This document shows positions 25,930 through 37,520 of a stretch of 64,000 nucleotides of DNA, one piece after another. The position numbers were made by a program, and so were the translations under genes. This DNA comes from Arenicola marina (lineage: Eukaryota > Annelida > Polychaeta > Arenicolidae), in NCBI GenBank assembly GCA_964019135.1, contig OZ025253.1, positions 37,746,548-37,810,547 of the forward strand. Direction: 5' to 3'. The notes under the pieces were generated by a model. It did not search any database. It was not told where the DNA came from and was given only the letters and a program-made list of their open reading frames with translations. Positions within the stretch are counted from its first letter, which is position 1, and each line of letters begins with the position of its first letter.

Positions 25930-26760
25930 TTTAGAACGCCGCCATGCGGTGGAGTATAGATGTTATTCGCCCAGAGAACGCCACCATGCGGTGGCATAAA
26001 GAGGTTAGTAGCTCAGAACCCAACCATGCGGCGGAGTATGGAGATCGGTAGCTCAGAACGCCACCATGCGGCGGAGTATGGAGGTTATTAGTTCAGAACG
26101 CCACCATGTGGTGGAGATCGGTAGCTCAGAACGCCACCATGCGGTGTTGTATGGAGGCTATTAGTTCAGAGAACGCCACCATGCGGCGGAGTATGGAGGT
26201 TATTAGCTCAAAGAACGCCACCATGCGGCGGAATATAGAGGTTAATAGCTCAGAACGCCACCATGCGGCGGAGTATGGAGGTTAATAGCTCCGAAAGCTA
26301 CCATTCCGCGGAGTATGGAGATTAATAGATCAGAACGCCACCATGCGGCGGAGTGTAGAAGTTAATAGCGCAGAAAGCCACCATTCCGCGGAGTGTGGAG
26401 ATTAATAGATCAGAACGCCACCATGCGGCGGAGTGTGGAGGTTAATAGCTCAGAAAGCCACCATTCCGCGGAGTATGGAGATTAATAGATCAGAACGCCA
26501 CCATGCGGCGGAGTGTGGAGGTTAATAGCTCAGAAAGAAACCATTCCGCGGATTATGGACATTAATAGATCAGAACGCCACCATGCGGCGGAGTGTGGAG
26601 GTTAATAGCTCAGAAAGCCACCATTCCGCGGAGTATGGAGATTAATAGATCACAACGCCACCATGCGGCGGAATATAGGTTAATTTCTCAGAATGATACC
26701 ATGCAGTGAACATTAGTAGCTCAGAACGCCACCCTGCGGCGGAATATGGAGGTTAACAGC
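25930..26760. repeat. 40-bp minisatellite with 80-bp higher-order pattern
   Basis: The unit is built on CAGAACGCCACCATGCGGCG plus GAGTATGGAGGTTAATAGCT. From about 26270 to 26660 two subtypes alternate: one with CCATGCGGCGG and one with CCATTCCGCGG, so the repeating unit there is about 80 bp. About 20 units in all. Confidence 0.9.
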
Positions 26761-28744
26761 GCCACTGTACGGGCAGATTGTGAATCACCGCCAGGCCATC
26801 AGATGTGCTGTAGGTGTGGACTCAACTCCCAAATCCTGACGCCAATCAATAATCCGTTTATTGAACGAACGCTGGCAATTGACATTCCGATCGATGTAAC
26901 GGACCATAATGCGTCGTACATGTGTTGTACATGCTCGCCAGTCATGGCTTTAAATGGGTTCATGCATGACCTGATCATGGTAGGCCTACAAATGAGCCAA
27001 CAACACCTTGCAATACTTAACTTGTCTTGACGGGGGCGGATTTAATAGTTGAGTTCTTGATAGGGATTGCTGTGTGTTTGTAGGGGGCGGTGGGGGGGGG
27101 GCATGATTCCAGTAAAATCGTATTCGTCCTATACTCCTCGATTTCGAATGAAAGAGTTCCATTGTAAGGAGAGATCGCTTCCATTTAAGGGGTCAAATCT
27201 GGTGTCATTGCGGGTAGGAGGGTTGGTTGGCGAGTAGGGGGGGGGGAGGGTGGTGGGTGGCTGTGCAACTTCTTTGAGGCCCCGTCCCATCCTGTATCCA
27301 AATATATCACGACGTTATTAACATCGCTATGGTAAGGCCCAAATTACATATTGTTTAGCGATTATAGGAGACAATGCGTAGTGGGTATGTTGGAAAAGCT
27401 GATACGGGTAAGTAAGATCGCATATTTTAACGAAATATGCTGACGTCATCTCAATACATTTTATTTTAAAATAGTAATCACTTATTGGAATTTTATGGAG
27501 ACAACGCAACGTCTATTGGTAACTATCCGACACTTTCAGACCTGCACGCTGGTGTCTCAGTGAAAACGATCAATCCCTGACTTATTATTTGGTAACTTCC
27601 TCCACGGACAGCCCCCACCATGAAGAAGATATCGCAGATGGCGAGCCTCAAGATCTGATTCGCTCTTATAGTACTCTTGTAAAAATGAAATAGTCGATAA
27701 AAGTCACATCGGCTAGGAGTAATACAGCGTTCCACACCCCCAGCTAAGCCCCGCCCACGCTTGAGTCTTTTTTTTCTTTAATCGTGAGTAGGAAATTGAC
27801 AATCACAGCTGATGGTAGGTACAAGTGAAAAGTATTCATGTCTGAAATTGACAAGATATTGACATGCTGGTTTGTTTGTCGGACTTGTGTGTCGGACATA
27901 ACGAACGTGGACAACCTTTTTTCGCTACATGAGGAGATAAAAGCAACAGTGACGTCAGTGAATGATTGACAGCCCGGATTGGTCTATTTGTGCTTTTACT
28001 CACGCTGAATAACACGATTGACTCAGACGACAAGTGGATCATAGTGGGTTTTCCAGTTCTATAACATTCTCAAGTTCAATTAGGAGGCATCGTTTGTAAT
28101 TTTTATGTCAAGTGTAACGCGAACTTTGCAACACGCGTCCCCTGACCTTGATCTTAATCGATGTTCATTCAAATCTCCTGCATCGTGTCTCACGGGTGCA
28201 GGTACTTCACAAGAGCTGGGCTATACGGACCACCATTAGCCGCATTCGTGACCGAGAAACTGAGTGCCAGTTGCAAGAACCATGTCCCTAACAGACCGAA
28301 GGAAGAGTCCTCCAAAACATCCTTTGTGGCATGCTATCGTTTTTCCCACTGAGTGGCGCTGCGACGATTTTACTAGCATCACGTTGACACATCCGGTAGG
28401 AAAAAAAAAGCCCGGATGAAGCCAGAACTGGCATCACCGGCGGCCATTGGAAGACGATCACGTGACTGAATTCGCACATCGCTGAGTACCGGAAGGAGAC
28501 TCTCACCACCCAGCAAAACACCCACCCAAAACGACCCACGGTAGATGCATATAATTATATATATTTGTACCACAAATGTGGTCAGGCCGTTTATTTCCTT
28601 ATTAACCTCACTTTACTTTTTTCCGTCAAAAAAAATTTGAACCAAACCGGTGACAATTTTCGGCGCCAACAGGAAAACAAAATACTGAAAACATAACGGA
28701 AATCCACAATTAAAGTAACCGATAACTAAGTCCGTAGCAATATT
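26761..28744. other. No gene recognised
   Basis: Contains G-rich runs at 27080-27100 and 27235-27260. The cysteine-bearing ORF at 26746-27030 begins inside the minisatellite and has no recognisable fold, so it is not called. Confidence 0.5.
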
Positions 28745-29410
28745 TATCCTTTAACCCGCCTTTGCTCATCCTCCATCTCAAATCCTTACGTTATATTAAC
28801 CGACCGCGTTGGTGTAAATAAAGCCGGTAGCAGCCCCATTGTCGTCCGTGCTGCTCGCCCATGGGAAACCTAATATTCATGGCAAGCCATGATATCCCTT
28901 AAGCTCTTCAGGCATATCCTACCGTAGAACCGCCATTGCGTGTTTTGGCAGTGTGAAGTGAACGCCGTAGAACCGCCAGTGCGTTTTTGGCAGTGTGAAG
29001 TGAGCGCCGTAGAACCGCCAGTGCGTTTTTGGCAGTGTGAAGTGACAGGCTCCTTGGTCGAGGCCGGCCGCCGGAGCGCCCTAGAACCGCCCGTGCGTGC
29101 TAAAGGGTTTCGAACAACATCAAATAAACGGTAGGGTTTGGGCTGCTTCATATGCACACGGCATGAAGACGCCACGGCGGTTCTACGGTAGCCTACGCCT
29201 GGCGGTTCTACGGTAGCCTACGCCTGGCGGTTCTACGGTAGCCTACGCCTGGCGGTTCTACGGTAGCCTACGCCTGGCGGTTTTACGGTAGCCTACGCCT
29301 GGCGGTTCTACGGTAGCCTACGCCTGGCGGGTCTACGGTAGCCTACGCCTGGCGGTTTTACGGTAGCCTACGCCTGGCGGTTCTACGGTAGCCTACGCCT
29401 GGCGATTTAA
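28745..29410 (+). repeat. Dispersed repeat R3, copy 1, with internal minisatellites
   Basis: The leader (TTATATTAACCGACCGCG, GGTGTAAATAAAGCCGG, CGCCCATGGGAAAC, TTCATGGCAAGCCAT) matches 61600-61740. It leads into about four copies of a roughly 40-bp unit starting CCGTAGAACCGCCA (28921-29095). A 25-bp array with GGCGGTTCTACGGTAGCC, the same core reversed, runs from 29175 to 29405. Confidence 0.88.
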
Positions 29411-29559
29411 TAGAATATATCTATATCAATTCTCTCTTTGCTAAACTGGTGCATAGCATACCTTAAATCTCATTAGCTCCTCTAAAGGCTTCCATTAGCA
29501 TGGAAGGACATTTCATTCACGTAGACATATTTTTTGTTGGTTGTACAGAGATTCTCTAT

Positions 29560-29730
29560 ATCTCAGTGGGTAAGCAGCCGGAGCTGCAGATTAAAAAAAC
29601 AGGTCGTCGGTTCGAACCCCGGTGCTTTCCTCGGTGATAAAGTCCTTCCACCTTCATGTTATTGTCTTATGACGTTTCTCCGCTCAGTTTAGCCTTTATG
29701 TTCACAAAAGTGGCCCAAAGCACGTATTTT
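29560..29730 (+). mobile_element. tRNA-derived SINE, family B
   Basis: Box A-like TATCTCAGTGGGTAAGCAGC and box B GGTTCGAACCCC are spaced as in a tRNA. A non-tRNA tail follows with TTAGCCTTTATGTTCACAAA and AGTGGCCC. The tail recurs at 34640-34775. There is no matching acceptor stem, so it is not a tRNA gene. Confidence 0.75.
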
Positions 29731-30410
29731 CTAAGAACAAACACGGCATAAAGCAAATAGAAACCTTCGCTCGTCTTTACGACAGACTTTGTGACGCGTA
29801 TTTGTGATACGGCTGATCATTACAGCGTGTCCCATGTTCACAGAGAAGACCCGCCTGTGTCTTGTTGCAGGTTGCCGAATCGATGGGATAGATGGATAAA
29901 TATATATCATTTTATATCAGTGTCACTTGCGAGTGTGCAGAGACATTGCAGCACAATACAATATAGGTAGCATCTCGCGCAGTCATACACAATACTCCCA
30001 ATACGGGGTTAAATACTAATGATGTACGCTATCCCTATGATACTAGTTACTCACTGCCGTATCCGTGCGCGATGATACTAGTTTCAACTAATTAATTACT
30101 AATTGAAAATTGACCCGTTAAATAAGAGTACGCGCTTTATAATGGCAGAATAAGAAGCAAAATAGAGTAATTAGCCCACAACCAAAATATAATTAAATCA
30201 TAACGTCATCGTTCCAGGCGATAATGTTGCGTCATCTCTAACACGATAAGACAAGTACAGCTATTTAATTAAACAGATATTTCCCGCTATTAAAACAAAT
30301 CTGAATAGGATGCTGAAATGTAAGGTCGGCATTGACATTTAACGCAACTGCAACATTTGCTTAGAATGTTCGTGGTATACATGACAGAAGGTATTTATTT
30401 GCATGACGGC
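29731..30410. other. No gene recognised
   Basis: AT-rich DNA without supported features. Confidence 0.5.
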
Positions 30411-31227
30411 AAAGATATTAGTACACCAAGATAGGTCATACGGCGATTTCTTTGGGTGAGTTCGGATATGCGATCGGAGTAATCGGCGCGGATATTTGGA
30501 GCATGCGAACTTACTCTTTCCGCTAATAGGCGGATCAATATTAACCGAACGAAAAATCCGCGGTCCGCGTGAATGTTGCACTTGCTGGACTGCACAAATT
30601 ATGAAGATCGTTAAATAGCGCCATAAAATAATCAACGGATACGTACTGTGTTCATTATCTTATTCTCGTTGTTATAATATTATTTACAGATTTTTTGCAG
30701 GTCGCAATACTACTATATTTATATTAAATGTATTGTGCGGCCTGGACGCCATGTTGGAAATCCTCGTGATCCTCCTCTGGGTTGGGAGTAAGGTCTGGGA
30801 GTAAAATGTACCACGTGACCGCCCTATCGGACCACAATCTCCACGTTCGGTTATGCTCTTCGCGGAGTCCGAATACTCCGCTCGCATACCCGAACTCACC
30901 CATAGTAATCGTTCTCCGGTGGCGCCTCCAAGCGGTGAGCGCGTAGTGTTGCACAGAACCGCCGGCGACAGGCATCAACTTCAAGTTTGTTCTGCCATAC
31001 CTGAAAGCATGAAAGAACACCACCAGGCTTTATATCACCCGAATTATTAGCGCTAAAATCCAATTTGTTGTTCGCAGGGCGCCGCTTATCACGCAGTCTG
31101 CGTTATCGTCAGCGCAGTGGCAGCCCAACGTTACGCGCTCGCCGCATAGCGGCGCCACTACTCGCCGCATTACGCATTTGACAATGGGCTTTTGCCGTAT
31201 GACCTATCTTGGTGTACTAATATCTTT
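30411..31227. repeat. Inverted-repeat element with perfect 34-bp arms
   Basis: 30411-30444 and 31194-31227 are exact reverse complements (34 of 34), 749 bp apart. A second, imperfect inverted pair lies inside (around 30441-30500 against 30855-30911, sharing CCGAACTCACCC and CTCGCATA-like blocks). This suggests a foldback or MITE-type element. No coding capacity. Confidence 0.7.
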
Positions 31228-31938
31228 GATGACAGCTTACCCTAAGTTGGAAGCTACGTGCACTACGTCACAGCTGTGTATGCTGCTTCTCAGTTTATCA
31301 CACCAGTTTATGGGATGTTGAGCGAGCATGGTACGGAACTTCTGGGATACTTAAGCGGCAAGAATAAATAATCAAGCCACCATATGTAATAATTTTAGCC
31401 TGGTTTGGGCGGGAAACAAAAAGTTCAATGGCTTTATTATGCTTTACACAAAATTAAAATTAGAACGACAACCATGAGTCACTCTAAGCAGGAAATGACG
31501 AGTCGCGAGGAGTCTATGTAAAAGTATCCACAGAGCGATGCTGAATCGCGATTATGCCTCATTTCAGTTACAATCTTTTGCCTGTTTACATTAATTTCAT
31601 TGTCCTCGAAATGAGTAGTTTGCGCTAACTTTTTGTAAGATCAGAATCAAATAAAACTACTATATGTTGATCTTTGAACAGGAACAGGAACAAACCTATA
31701 ATTATATAAAAAATCACAAATAATTACAGATGGTGCAGCATATATCTTCACATATAAGTGCACGTTATATTTAGCCGTGAATAAACGTTATAGTATGGTG
31801 CCGGTTCCTGAAGTCCGAAACACATACATAGAATGAAATTATGGAGTCCGACCTAAATAGTAAAAATATAAACTGTAACATATCATCAGCGACATCGGCT
31901 TTTAGTTTTATTTACAACGCTCAGACGAATAAATCAAA
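31228..31938. other. AT-rich flank upstream of the damaged gene
   Basis: No second repeat copy is seen here. It could hold the promoter of the 31939 gene if that is not a retrocopy; no site can be named. Confidence 0.4.
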
Positions 31939-33573
31939 ATGGAGACTGCTTTCCCCTCCCTGCTGGCACTGGTCGTTGTCGTTTCCATGGCGACCTTTGG
32001 GGGGACCGTTACCCTGGAGGAGCTGCAGGCGACGGTCTCGGTCCTTCAGACCCAAGTGGGCTTCCTGCAGAAAGCCAACGCGCTGCTGGTGCGCGAGATG
32101 AAGGAGAATGACTACCGCGCGGACGAGATGACGCGCAGCTCGGGCGTGTCGGGGCTGAAGACGATCAAGGGAAGCCTGGCGCAGGGCACCAAGAACTACT
32201 ACCGCACCAGCATCTCCAGGAGCCAAGTGGCCGCCATGCACGACCACGGCAACAACATCCGGGACATGGGGCTGGGCGAGCTGTCGGCCGTCATCAACGG
32301 CTTCGAGTTCCGCACGCGGCACAACGACTACCCTCTGCAGAGCAAGAGTCTCACCAGCGCCACCTTCGGCGCCAGGAGCGATATCGAGTTCCCGGATGTG
32401 CCGCCGGAAGTGACGAGTCTGCCGACGGAGGAGCAGCAAATGGCGGAGATGGCCGAGTGGTTCCAGATCCTCTCCCACAAGCTCGACCGCCTTCCGGATG
32501 CCTTCGCGAGACTTTGAGGACTCCTACAAGGCCCTCAACGCAGCTTCCTTACACCGGATGTTCAAAGTGGGCAGTCTCGGTGCCATGGGAACCAACACAG
32601 GCGGACGGGGCTTCAACGACGTCAATCTGTACAAGGCCATGACGACCCAGCCTCAAGTGACGCCCGTCCACTTCCAGATGTCGGACGGTGGCCACAGCTT
32701 GAATCAGCGATGGAGCTACGCCATCCCCTTTGAGACCGTCTACCTGACTCCGCTGAGCAAGTAGAACCCTTACGACATCACGTACCACGGTCACAAGGGC
32801 GACCCGGGGACGGAGGTGGTGGAGGAGGGCGGGCGGAACGAAGTGACGGAGGCCAAGGCTTGCAACGGCACCCACAGTAAGGTGTACTACCGCACGCCGG
32901 CCGAGTTCTTCTCGGACGACGCCGACCCCAACACCGACACGGCCGACACATCGGGTGACGATGTGTACGTCCTGGACATCGCGGGGGGCGGCCCACCTGG
33001 TCAAGGCGTCCGGCCACCGCATCATTCTGCCCGACATCCCCGGTGTCCCCGGTCCCCGTCTGCGCACGCGCTACCCGATCGTCAACGCCTACGAGGAGGG
33101 CAGCGCCACCTGGATGGAGCTTGAAGCGCTGGAGGAGGTGATGATGAACCCGAGTCGGTTCGCCGCCATGTCGCGGGAGTACGTGCCGCCGGTCAACGCC
33201 TCCGCCCCCTGTACGACTCACGTCGAGCCGCTGTCGTACGACAACGCCGAGGACACGGCGGCGTCCGGCCTGGAGGAGGTCATGTCCACAGGAGACTTCG
33301 TGCCCACCACGCTCCACGTCTACAACCTTGACGCCGACCAGTTCCTGGACCACCACAGCCTGGAGTTCAGCGCCGCCGACATGGAGACGCTCTGCCGCGG
33401 GGCCACGGTTACCATGACGACCACGGAGGGTGACAGCCACACGCACGTGTTCGAGTTGAAGAAGACGGTGTACGTCATGTCTGTCGGCAGCACAGTACGT
33501 CCTAAACATGTGTGACGGCGTCCATTGCAACTCGGTGGGTCACGACCGCAGGGTGTACTTCCTGCCTCAGTGA
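31939..33573 (+). pseudogene. Intronless secreted-protein gene with three +1 frameshifts and one internal TAG
   Basis: The ATG lies in a good context (AAAATGG). Residues 1-22 form a signal peptide (LLALVVVVSMATFGG), and 25-60 form a leucine-rich coiled coil (LEELQATVSVLQTQVGFLQK). A globular part follows with HDHGNNIRDMGLGEL. The frame shifts by +1 near 32505 and 32985 and about 33490, adding three bases in total, and a TAG at 32762-32764 sits between LSK and NPYD, where TGG is the simplest ancestor. Otherwise the four segments join into about 543 codons. They end with HTHVFELKK, CDGVHC and RRVYFLPQ before TGA at 33571. Uniform GC-rich codon use suggests recent damage or sequence errors. Family not recognised. 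Confidence 0.75.
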
Positions 33574-33924
33574 GACCGCAGCCAATCAATACACAGGACG
33601 GACTGGAAGAATGACAACCGCAACCAATGAGCGCGAAGGACTGGTATGATTCTAGAAACGGTATCCAATCAGCGAGCAAGACTATTATAATAATAAACCA
33701 CTAGCCGGACCCTCTGAGCCATCTAGTCCAGGACAATTAAGTAGTGCTTGTAACATTATGGTAATATTACTGAATCCATGGGGGAAGCAACGCGAGCCAC
33801 ATCGTGTGTTTCATTGTGCGTTTTTATCGTTCTCATTTGTCTAAAATCCGGTTTAACGTGCGCAGCCCCGAAGAAAAATGTTTCTTGCAGAAAACCATGG
33901 TAACTTATAACTTACCATAGTAAC

Positions 33925-34110
33925 ACAGAAACAAATCTACAGAAACAAATCTACAGAAACAAATCTACAGAAACAAATCTACAGAAACAAATCTACCGAA
34001 ACAAATATTCGAAAACAAATCTACTGAAACAAATCTACCGAAAGACATCTACCGAGACATTTCTACCGAAACAAAGCTACCGAAAAAATATACCGAAACA
34101 AAGCTACCGA
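33925..34110. repeat. 14-bp tandem repeat
   Basis: Units of AGAAACAAATCTAC, exact at first (33940-33990) and then drifting to CCGAAACAAAGCTA types. Confidence 0.9.
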
Positions 34111-34639
34111 AACAATGTGGCGGACCTTGTTGGTGTAAACAGGCCGTCGGCTTGGTATTGCGCGCCACTTGCCAATAGGTGTCGGTTATTTTTTACCCTG
34201 TTTGGAGCCTGAATGGGACCCTTTGTATGACCACTTTATCCCGTTCCTGTGTGTAGTTCACCAATCGATGACATCAACCAACAGTGGCACTCCGTGCTCA
34301 CAACAAAGGACAGGACCAGTGTTCCCCGATGTCTTTTGTAATGAGCAAAATGTTCGGCAAATAAGAGAGATGATTATCGTTTTCGAAATCTCTTTTTTGT
34401 CCTTTTCTTGTTACAATACTTCTTTCACTGTTACTGTCTTACACGTTTCGACATATGTATCTGTGCCATCACCTTCGGTTCAGTTCACTTGGGTGAACCT
34501 CCGATTCGTCTATGGATCTATAGATATATACAGCGCACAATCAATGATCTGAATAGGGAGCGACGAACTGTCATTATTCTCCCAATACACACGTATGACG
34601 CATGGGTGCGCGACTGGCATGAGAAGAGACCTCCATAGC
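34111..34639. other. No gene recognised
   Basis: The 127-codon ORF at 34169-34552 shows no recognisable motif and has AT-rich, intergenic-like composition, so it is not called. Confidence 0.45.
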
Positions 34640-34775
34640 TCTGTTGTTCGAGTTGAAGACCCACAGGTCACAGATTCGAGCATGCAACTGGGGCGTGTTT
34701 CGTCTAGCCTCATGTCATTGTCCCACGGTCAACCTAGCCTTTATGTGCACAAAAATGGCCAATAAAGAGGAACGG
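34640..34775 (+). mobile_element. SINE family B, second copy, degenerate
   Basis: GGTCACAGATTCGAGC is a weak box B. The tail CCTAGCCTTTATGTGCACAA and ATGGCC matches the family B tail at 29680-29720. Confidence 0.6.
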
Positions 34776-34899
34776 GCCACACGAAAGGAATGGGAGAATT
34801 TCATCTGCATGTCACTTAGTTGAGTGAAACGCAAGTAGACCTATTCGAAAGATATGTTCTAAAGACAATTGTCCAGTAGCCATGTACATAAATAAATTA

Positions 34900-35115
34900 A
34901 TCTAGTGAATAAGTAATACATATAGTAAATAAGTAATACACATAGTAAATAAATAATACATATAGTAAATAAGTAATACATATAGTAAATAAGTAATACA
35001 TATAGTAAATAAGTAATGCATATAATAAATAAATAATACATCCAGTAAATAAGTAATACATATAGTAAATAAGTAATACATATAATAAATAGGTAATACA
35101 TCTAGTAAATAAGTC
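34900..35115. repeat. 20-bp AT-rich tandem repeat
   Basis: About ten units of AAGTAATACATATAGTAAAT. Long minus-strand ORFs rich in YYLFTICIT are periodicity products. Confidence 0.93.
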
Positions 35116-35767
35116 ATACATGTTCATATTCTGCTTCATCTTTATTAAATGCATTAGCGCCTTACCCTGTAGTAATGTAATGAATACTGTTTATGGTTTA
35201 TTCGATAAAACGCCTTTATACTATTTGTCTTATATGAATCAACGCTAACGCCAAGGATATAAAAGGCGCCGGGAACTCGAGCGCAATGTGGCCCACAAGC
35301 ATTCTGCACCTTGGAAGCCTTTATTGATGCCAATACAAAACGGGGGATAAAGTATTGTACCCCCCCAGCCCCTGTCTCCCCCGCCGCCCTCCACCCCGTC
35401 CATCCATCCACAATGGCCACCCCCAGGCTGCCTCACCATCACCACGTCCCCCTCTGAGGGCCCTTGCCTCGGTACCATAGCCTAGAAGGCGGGGTCTGAT
35501 CAATAAAGGATTTCTCCATTCCAGTTCGTTGGCTCGATTCGCTTTATTTGCCGTCTGCTTTCCGTTGTTTTCCCGCCATTGATCTTCGCGTCCGGGCAAC
35601 AATTAACGGTGCGCACCGGGCCTCTCCGCTCCCTCCCCGCCCCCCGCCCCTCCCCCTCTCAATCTCTCTCTGTCTTTCTATTTATGTGGGGTCATTCCTC
35701 CGCCCCACCCCGCCCCGCCACCTCCCCTCCTTCCCTTGTTGCCCCGGTCTCCCTTTGATTGCCCCAG
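35116..35767. other. No gene recognised; C/T-rich end
   Basis: The last 130 bases are strongly pyrimidine-rich and end TTTGATTGCCCCAG, a possible 3' splice site for the next entry. Confidence 0.5.
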
Positions 35768-35898
35768 GTACTGAGCGACGCACGGACTGCTCAGTGTTCA
35801 AGGCGTTCTTCATCGACAGAGGAAGTGTAAAATGTTCTGAAGCGGTGGAAGCTAAGATCGCGGATACACGGGGAATATACGCAAAGCATATTAAACAA
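35768..35898 (+). CDS. Candidate internal exon, unassigned
   Basis: A strong pyrimidine tract with AG precedes it and CAA|GTAAGT follows. The 131-nt interval is open in phase 1 to 0 and reads TERRTDCSVFKAFF then GSVKCSEAVEAKIADTRG and KHIKQ. The phase pair equals that of exon 2 in genes M and P, but only two cysteines are present and no three-finger pattern can be seen, so I do not assign it. A minisatellite begins about 16 nt after the donor, as at other exons here. No partner exons were found. Confidence 0.35.
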
Positions 35899-35913
35899 GT
35901 AAGTTTAGTATTA

Positions 35914-36209
35914 CTTAGGGCTTCAGGGAGATAAAATGTATGAATGAGTGAAGAAAACTTTACTATAGGGACTGAAGACGGATTCACTAAAGGGCTTCAG
36001 GGCTGCGAATGAACAGATGAGAAATAATTTACTAAAGGGTTTCAGGGCTATGAAAGAATAAATGAATTAAAGAAGAATACTTTACCACAGGGCCTCCCGG
36101 TGATGAATAAATAAATTAATGAAGACTCCTTTACTAGGGGGCCCCCTGGTGATGAATAAATAAATTAATGAAGAATACTTTACTAGAGGGCCTCTTGGTG
36201 ATGAATAAA
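35914..36209. repeat. About 50-60 bp minisatellite, left part
   Basis: Degenerate units with TTTACTAGAGGGCCTC, GGTGATGAATAAAT and TTAATGAAGAA. The array resumes at 37352 after an inserted element. Confidence 0.88.
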
Positions 36210-37351
36210 CTAGATTTGTCAAGCGTAGCTTGAGAGGGAAGACGAAAATCGGGGTATAGGTGCAACTGACCTTGACCCGATAACTATGAAAGGTCGCAGA
36301 TAAAGTTCAGAGGCCGTATTAATAAACCCGCGTATAACATAGCTGGAGGATAGCGAGAACGTATGAATCTCAAAAAAAGTCACTGAGCGTCAAACCCGTA
36401 CCGAACGAGGTCTATTGCGAAATCGGTCACCGCGCTGGCAGTCATTTGGCCTGTCGATGCTTCACAGTGGGATTGGCCATGTTAAAGTAAGATTATTTTT
36501 TTGCGTCATAACTACCGGTTCGATTTCGATGGGATTTGGCACACATGATGTCAGTAATATTAGGACATATTCCACCACACATATTTAATCTAACTACATG
36601 CATGTTGTCACATCGGTTTTTGTATCATTTTTGTTAAGTGAAAATTAGATCATCTAATAACTCGAAAACTATCAATGTGACGTGAAATCTGAGACCACAT
36701 TTCCCTTGCGCCTCACTCTGAGGAATACTCTGAAACAAACCGCGGATCTCTAGACCCAATATTAACGGAGTTACTGCTAAAATCATGTTCCGTGACCTTG
36801 ACCTTGATTTGACCTTGACCTTTTATGCGTGACCTGGATCAGTATCGTCATCCGACCCTAAATACTAATCTTATGTCCTATGCAAAGCGTCGTTTGTCTC
36901 ACTTGTACCCTTCATGGAGAAATTGAGGAGCCATTTTCCCGCCAAAATCCTCTCATAGGGGTCAATGTTAAAAGTTTAAGAATTTTTTGCATAAAAACTA
37001 TTCGGGCGATTTGCAAAATTTAAAGACGACATACATGGTACTGATAGGCCTAATGCGTGAAATAATTTGCAGCGCGAATAAATGGAAACTGTGAACGTTA
37101 TAGCGACTTGTCCGATTTTTGGTCCTATCTATCAATGGTTAAGCGAATTTCAAAAAATTCCTGTGACCTTGAAATTTGACCTACATTGCCCATCTGATAA
37201 TTGGGCCTGACGATGGCCACTCCGCATCTTTTTGTGAATTTGGAAGTCGATATTGTGAGGCGTTGGAGAGATAATGCGTGACAAGACAAACAGACAGACA
37301 GACAAACCGAACACACCGACATAAGACGAAAATCGCAGATTTTCGTCTTAA
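36210..37351 (+). mobile_element. 1.1-kb unclassified insertion splitting the minisatellite
   Basis: The flanking array is interrupted between GATGAATAAA and TGAATTAATG, which fixes the boundaries within a few bases. AAGACGAAAATC occurs near the left end (about 36240) and in a 13-bp-arm hairpin at the right end (37322-37350, 3-nt loop). A CAGACAGACAGAC tract precedes the hairpin. It has no ORF with a recognisable product. Terminal duplications could not be set because the target is repetitive. Confidence 0.75.
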
Positions 37352-37520
37352 TGAATTAATGAGGAATACTTTACTAGAGGGCCTCCCGGTGATGAATAAA
37401 TGAATTAATGAAGACTCCTTTACTAGGGGGCCCCCTGGCGATGAATAAATGAATTAATGAAGAATACTTTACTAGAGGGCCTCCTGGTGATCCATAAAGT
37501 AATTAATAAAGAAGAGTTTA
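37352..37520. repeat. About 50-60 bp minisatellite, right part
   Basis: Same units as 35914-36209 (TACTAGAGGGCCTCC, GATGAATAAATGAATTAATG). Confidence 0.88.

Noticed and set aside
26746-27030. Cysteine-containing 94-aa ORF, possible small secreted protein
   Set aside because: It starts inside a minisatellite, has no signal peptide and the cysteine spacing fits no known fold.
29567-29625. A true tRNA gene
   Set aside because: Box A and box B are present but the acceptor stem does not pair, and the tail recurs as a SINE.
31921-33530. Long minus-strand ORFs opposite the 31.9-kb gene (185, 172 and 250 aa)
   Set aside because: They are antisense shadows of GC-rich coding sequence; the plus strand shows a signal peptide and consistent codon bias.
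34859-35154. Three minus-strand ORFs with YYLFTICITYLL repeats that look like membrane proteins
   Set aside because: They are translations of a 20-bp AT-rich satellite; all three frames are open.
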